Shown here: piece by piece, positions 1 to 6,300 of the stretch
How the letters are laid out: every line of letters starts with the position of its first letter
How positions within the stretch are numbered: the stretch's first letter is position 1
DNA from: Clostridia bacterium
GTDB taxonomy: Bacteria; CBDUZB01; JAGLHV01
Assembly: GCA_030595925.1 (NCBI GenBank)
Contig: JAUVLC010000116.1
Span: 1 to 7,290, forward strand
Reading direction: 5' to 3'
DNA: 7,290 nt
Notes under the pieces: generated by a model
The model's database searches: none
What the model was told of the DNA's origin: nothing
Seen by the model: only the letters and a program-made list of their open reading frames with translations
Translations under genes and position numbers: made by a program

Positions 1-1
1 A

Positions 2-358
2 AGAAAACTAAGTGAGTTAGGAATGCCGGTATCTTCTGATTTATTAAGATATAAACCAGCTACTATTATAAAACGTGCAGAATCGCTCAGGAAAATAGGA
101 ATCCCTTATGCTAAGATTACTCCGGAGGTTATTTTTATTCAAGATTATCTTGAACGTCTGGCAAAAGGAGAAGATGTTGGTGATAAATTAAGCGAGCGTA
201 TTATTGAGCTGAGTGAACGACCCGAAAACAGTCAAGCAATCGGAAAAATAATCGGAGAGATTAATAAGCTAAATCCTGATTTAGCCGATTCTATAGCTAA
301 ACAACTCTATCCAGCCAAGGTTGAAGGGGTACCTACTGAAGCAAAGGATTTAATTAAA
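2..358 (+). other. N-terminal helical segment, unassigned
   Basis: Residues 1-119, immediately before the first SecY helix. The composition is that of soluble alpha helices rich in Leu, Ile, Lys and Glu. The stretch LLRYKPATIIKRAESLRKIG followed by IPYAKI (residues 15-40) has the helix-Pro-helix look of an mTERF-type helical repeat, but this is only a visual resemblance and a single copy. It ends in a basic stretch (KDLIKR, 115-120), consistent with a cytoplasmic face before transmembrane helix 1. It is probably the tail of a longer upstream part of the protein. I cannot assign a function. Confidence 0.4.
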
Positions 359-3300
359 CGAACCTATGTAACCTTTTTCTTATTAGCCCTGTATCTTTTA
401 TTTTCCTTTGTATTGCTTCCTGGATTTTGGGATTCAACGAATGAAGTTATGGTTAACATATCAGAGATATCATCGTTCTTTGGCGTTGATAAATTATCGA
501 TAGCGAGTTTATCAGAACAGGCTGGAGCTGTTGGTTTTAGGCTGACTATGGAGCAATTTACAACACAAGGTTTTTTTGTGGGGATGATGTCAGTTTTCGC
601 TGGTGGGAATATATACTCTATTTTTGCGATGGGCTTACTTCCTTATTTCCTTGCTTCCTCGATAATTCATTTAGGAAGTTTTATTTTTCCCGGGATAAAG
701 CGACGAATAAGTGAAGGTGAGGCAGGCAAAGAACAAATGGACAAATATACCCGTTATTTAGCCCTTATCTTGGCAGTTTTTCAGGCAATTATGATGCTAA
801 ATTACTTAATGCCTTTTATGGTAGCTTGCGGGTTGTTGATTAAGATAGTTACGGCTTTATCGATGATTTCAGGTACTGCTTTTATTATCTGGATAAGTGA
901 GCAGATTAGCAAACGGGGTCTGGTTAAAAGAGGGTCTTTGCTGGTAATAAGTGTGGGTATGCTTTCTAATTTGCTTCTTAGTATGGTAACAGGCGGTGAA
1001 GGTGTATTATTGCTTTTTATTGCTTTTGCGGTTCCTTTAGCAGTTATTATTCATAAAGTGTATTATAAAATTCCGGTTAGATTTGCTCTGCTTGCCCGGA
1101 AAGGTGCCGGGGATAGGCGAGGATTCTTACCCTTAAAAATGGATTATGCCGGTGTAAGTGGAATTATTATGACTATGTCTTTTTTAACGATGGGTCTTAT
1201 GATTGCTTCTTGTATTCTGGGGCCAGGGGTTACGGGGATTGCACCGAAATTAATCATTGCTATTGTAGCTGCTATGATTTTTTTCTTTTCCTATATTGGG
1301 ACAACGATGGTCCAGATAAATGTTAAGGAAATAGCCAAAGACTTTTTAAGAGGGGCAAAAGTTATTCCTGGTGTTATGCCCGGTGAAGAGACAAGGAAGC
1401 AGATTAAAAAAACGATTAGCTGGATAGGTCTTTTAGGGGCACTATTAGTTACCGCTATTAGTATTGCACCGATGATTTTGGGTTTTGGAGCATTTTCTTT
1501 AGGCATGGGTATTTTGATTTTTACCTTAGTTGCCTTTGAGATTTTGAGCCGAATAAGAGAGGTTATTTCTAAGCTCAAAATAACCACACCAACAGGTGCG
1601 CAAGTAGAAGACACTAAACTAGCCAATGCTCACTTTTATTTAGTTATGGCTGTCTTCGGAATTTTGGGCCTTTGTGCATTATTTTCTTTAGGTTTACCAA
1701 TCTTTGTAAGTGTGCTTACCCTGGAGATTAGTTCAACGATTTTTTCTGTAGTGGGAACCTCTGTTTTTATGGGCTTTCTGGTTTATCAGTTAACCCTTTT
1801 TGGCAGACAGGTTTTAAAAAATAGGGCAGAGAAAATAGCTCTTCTAAAGAAAAACGCAGATAACTTAGATGAATTAAGAGAGAAATACAAGGGGCTTAGT
1901 GATGAAGAACTTTTCAAAAAAACTGATGAATTAAGAGAACGATTTAATCCGGGGATGAGTTTTGAAGAAGTAAAGGATAAAATAATAGATGAGGTAAGGT
2001 TGGAGAGCCTTGCATTATCGATGATTGCTATTGAAAGGAGATACAGAGGGGAGAAAACAAGAGAAGAAGCTATTAAGATATTTAGGGCGTATTACGAAGA
2101 GCAGGAACCGAAACTAAGTGAACTTGAAATAGACAAAAAGATAGAGGCGAAGATAGCTAAAATGGCTATCGAAGAGCTCGTGAATACAGCATTTGAGTTT
2201 TCCGAAAGATTAGAAAAAAAGTTTGGAGAAGAAGGAAAACCCTTTCAGAAAAAACAAATTAAAAAACAGAGGAAAGAACTTGAACGTCTTTGGAATTTTA
2301 CCTTTACGCGTAGTCAGGTTATGTCAGCCATTGCTTTGACCGATAGAGAGATTAAAGAAAAAACAGCAGTTTCTAATTTGTTCTCTACGATTATAGAATG
2401 GTTTACCCCCAGCGAATTAATCGAAAGGATAAAGGGTAATTATGTACAATTACCCGGTGGAGAGGGTAAGACAGAGGTAGTTGCGGCAGCGGCATTTACT
2501 GTATCTTTGGCGGGCCGGGGTAGTGGAGTCCTTACGGATAATAAAGACCATGCGATAAGTCAGGGAAAAGAGATGGCAATGTGTTTAGCCCGTTTAGGTG
2601 TGAGTGTGGGAATTGTCGGTGCAGAATATGATGAGAGGGGCAGACAACTGCATCATATATATAGATTAAAAGCTATAGATGAAGGAAAGTTTAAGGTTGA
2701 ATTGATTAAAACCGATAAGGTAGAAATGGTTTATAACGAGTGTGATATAACCTATTGTGATGAAGCTTCGGCAAACCATCAAAGGCAGATTAACTATTTA
2801 ACACTACGCCGTCCTTTTTGTACTTTTGTTGACGAAGGCGATTCAAGTTTTAAAGAGACTTCACCAAGAAAAATTGCTTCAGGGACAGATGCCGAGGAGT
2901 GGATTAATAAAAACAAACTCATTTTAAGAAAGCTCTTTTCTATAGAAAAGGGACTTGAAGCAGGCGATTTTGCTCTGGACGATTCCGGAGATGGAAGGAT
3001 TAAACTTACAGATAAAGGGCATAAAAGAGTAGAAGAGATAATAAAGGACAGTAAAGAGGCTGATCTTATAATTCCATATTTAGATGAATATGGGTTACCG
3101 GGTAATTTTGTTTTTGGGATGCTCATTAAAAGATTAAATGAAGAGCAAGTCCAAAGTAAAGGAAAGAAGGAGTATTTTAAACCGAATTACGAGGCAAAAA
3201 AAGAAGCAGTGGAGCTAACCAAAGATGCTTGGAAAATAATCCAACAAGATTATTTAGGGTTTCCTACAAATCTATCCATTACCGAGGTAGACTTAATTCA

Positions 3301-6300
3301 TTATCATTGTTTGCATGCGGCAATGGAGGCAGAATTTTTCTATAGGCGCCTTGCCCAAAAAGGAGTCGAGGAAGGTGAGAAAGTCAAAGATTTATCCTAT
3401 TTAGAAGCGATAGAAGAGCAATTGCGTGTCCAAAGAGAGGGGAAAAAGCCTGATGAAAAGGTAGAAGAAGGACCTAAGCTTCAGCAATTGCAATGGTATG
3501 ATTTAAAACAAGTAAAGGATAGCCAAGGAAATGATATATTTGCCTTAGGACCGATTAATCCTCATAACGGACACTGGGAGAGGAAGGAAGTAGAGGCAGG
3601 TATTCATCAGGCATTGGAAATATCTGTGGTGTTGGATGAAAACGAAAGCGATGAAGTAATCAGTAAACTTAAACTGACGGATGAAGGTTATACCTTGAGT
3701 CAATGGAGTGTTGAGCAGCATATTAATCAATATTTTTGGGTGGGGGCTTTGTCTGCTACCGGGCTTGAAGATAAGGGATTTGTAAAGGAGTTAAAAAGGG
3801 TTTTTCATCTCGATGTAGTCGATATTCCTCAGGATAAGGCAATGAGTTTAGTGATGGATGAATACAAAAACGGCTATTTTATGAAAGTATCAGAGCAGGT
3901 TTCTTACATTGCTATCCTGATTTATAAACATTTCGTTGATGAAAAAAGAGGAGGAATATTTGTAGGAGCCTATACAGAAGAGAAACTTATGCAGATATTT
4001 AATGACCTTAAACCCCACTTGAATGCTCTGGGATTTAAATCTGATAATATTATTGAACCCCCGGATCCTTCCCTTACCCCGGAACAATTTAAAGCGCAAC
4101 TTCAAGAGACAATTACTCAAGCGCAAAAGATGGAGGATAAAAGTCTTACCTTATGTGTATTAGCCAGTGGGACAACGCCGGAGCAGATAAAAGCAATAAA
4201 AGAGATAGGGGGGTTACCGGGAGTGCTTATTTTTGCCACTATGCGTGGTTTAAGAGGATTTAATGTAATGGGCGAAGATATGTTAATGGTTGAGGCAGAG
4301 CCACCCGGGGCAGTATCTAAAATTATTCAAACTCTCCGTCGGGTAGGAAGACAAGGTTTAAGGGGATTTTTTGTTCAGGTTTATAGTTTTGAAGATTCCG
4401 GATTACTTACCAAATATGCACCGGCGTTTGTAAAAAAACATTTGCAGGAAAAAGAAAATGGTAATCTCTCTGGTAAAAGATTAGGTAAGCTTATAAAGGT
4501 GATGATTGAAAAAGAGATACAAATTAGTATTGCTCTGCGGGAATTATCAACCAGAATGTTTTTTAGTAAATATTATAAAGCTATCCATAAAAATAATTTA
4601 AAGATGTATGAATGGCAAGAGCAAATAAATAGGGCAGGCCCGGAACAATTAGAGGAATATTTAGAAGGATTTATCGAAAATATAGTAAACGGTTTAGTAC
4701 GCAAAATTAGTCTTGATGAGACAGTTTCGATGGAAGAGAGGACATTTTTATTAAAGGCGGGATTAATTGAGCTGGGATTACCTCAGGGAAAAGTTGATGA
4801 AGTCATCTCCGAGGAGGGTTATAAAGATGCTTATAAAGTAATAACTCTTTCCGAAAAAGGTTATAAGGATGACCTTAAAAGAGAGCAAATTGAAAAAAGA
4901 AATGAATTTCTTAATACCTTAGTAAACTTTGTTTACGATGAATATGCGAAAAGTATTGAAGAATCTGATGTTACTACCGAGCAATTAAAGGAAATATTAG
5001 TTAAAATAAGTGAAGCAGGATGGCGTAATTATTTAATCGAAACGGACTTAGCCAGACAAAAAAACACATTGCTTGCCTATACCGGAGAAGATCCTGAGGC
5101 ATACTTCAATATTGAGGTTAATGAAATTTTCCAGCGCTATACAAACGAAAATGTTCCAAAGGGAGTTTTAGAAACAATCTTTGTAAATAGGTATAGGACA
5201 TTGAATCTATTAAGTGCAAATGTGCGGCAGTATGGAAAATTGGCATTGGAAATAAAGAAAAAAGAGGGTAAGAGTGAAGCATATAAGGAAACAGTAACCC
5301 TAGTAAGTAACTATGCAGCAGAATTATATAAGTCATTTTATAATACGGACATAGCAAAGTCAGAATGGAAAAGTTCTGGGGATATAGAGGAAGCGATACA
5401 AAACAACTCTTGGCAAAGTTTAGAAGAGAGGCACCGAGCGGCTTTTGCCATAGAAGAAGCAAGTAGATATATGACAGAACTGTTTCCTGACAAACAACCA
5501 TTAATAGATGCTAAGACAAAAGAGGCAACAGGAAAGAATTGGGACAAGATACATAAAAAGTATGAATGGTATAATAAACGGAAAATATTGGAAATCGGGG
5601 CGAAGTGGTATGGAAGTCAAGATAAGGAAAGCGTAGAAAGAGCGAAAGGATATGCTAAGGGATTGTATAGATTGGCTCTAAGTGAAAAGGAAGAAATATC
5701 TCGTGTAACTTCTGCCATGGATATGGCAAAAATGGATGAAAACATAGAGAAAATGTTAGAAGGAATGGATCCTGATAGTGCACGTATTGTAGAAGAAATA
5801 AGGCAAGCAATGGCAGGGATTGTTCCCTCTACGGAAAGAGAAGATACAATCGAAGAAATAGAAGAGACAATTTATCCTGTTACAAAAAGGGATATTTCTC
5901 CCGAGATAAAGCTAAGGATAACTCGAAATACGGATTTAATCAATGCCTTAACTATGAGAATACGTCCTTTTGCCGGGCAATTTACCGCAGAATCTTCTGG
6001 TGCGGTAGAGATCGCTGATTTTGGCAAGCTTACTAATCCAACGGTTATAGTAAAAATAAATGATCCGGAAAGAATTGATTCTAATGTATTGGATTGGGTT
6101 AGTAAAAGGTTGGCTTTAATAAACTCAAAGAGCAAATTGATATTTGTTTATGACGGGGACAAGAAATCCTTGAGGGAAAACAAGGCAATAACGGCTAAGG
6201 TTTATTCTCTAGTGAACAAAAGCAATAGGACTTTAGAGGGAAAGAAAACAATTTCCATGTATTTTTATGATGCCCGGAAAGAAGAAGTGGAACAGATGCC

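Larger units (their letters stand above)
1808..5146 (+). other. SecA-like preprotein translocase ATPase domain
   Basis: Residues 603-1715, about 1,110 residues against about 900 in E. coli SecA. The N-terminal signature LSDEELFKKTDELRERF (632-648) is nearly canonical. Walker A is GGEGKT (819-824). Residues 843-872 (VLTDNKDHA through LGVSVGIV) match the TVNDYLA to LGLTVGI block. DITYC (915-919) matches the DITYGT block. Walker B is VDEGD (943-947). The preprotein-binding region includes a GIHQALE motif (1200-1206). LSATG (1250-1254) stands for the GMTGTA motif, and TLRRVGRQG (1444-1452) for motif VI. The two-helix finger begins at Trp1674. SecA hydrolyses ATP on the cytoplasmic face and pushes unfolded preproteins through SecY. 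Additions include roughly 120 extra residues between the N-terminal signature and Walker A. The usual zinc-binding C-terminal tail of SecA (CxCxS...CH) is absent. ATP-binding residues are kept, so activity is plausible, though several motifs are divergent. Confidence 0.93.

Noticed and set aside
23-25. ATG (residue 8) as a possible gene start
   Set aside because: The frame is already open upstream; the only purine-rich stretch touches the ATG with no spacing; and the protein sequence on both sides looks like the middle of a helical region.
1580-1835. A possible hidden gene boundary between SecY and SecA
   Set aside because: There is no stop in frame, no ribosome site with start codon before LSDEEL, and the extra membrane hairpin connects the two with consistent topology, so fusion is the simplest reading.
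2033-2056. AAGGAGATACAGAGGGG as a start site for a free-standing SecA
   Set aside because: No start codon follows at proper distance, and the SecA N-terminal signature LSDEEL lies upstream of it, so initiation here would lose the domain's beginning.
3947-3965. GAGGAGGAAT, resembling a strong ribosome binding site inside the SecA part
   Set aside because: No in-frame ATG or GTG start at suitable spacing produces a separate domain; the nearby TTG is followed at once by TAG. It encodes Lys-Arg-Gly-Gly-Ile of the main protein.
4811-4829. GAGGAGGG followed by ATG, a strong-looking ribosome binding site and start
   Set aside because: The ATG is out of frame with the main gene and meets a stop after four codons.
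1291-6135. Several shorter - strand open frames (60-130 residues) scattered across the window
   Set aside because: All lie antisense to well-supported SecY, SecA or flanking coding sequence, show no recognisable motifs, and have no independent promoter or ribosome site that I can see.
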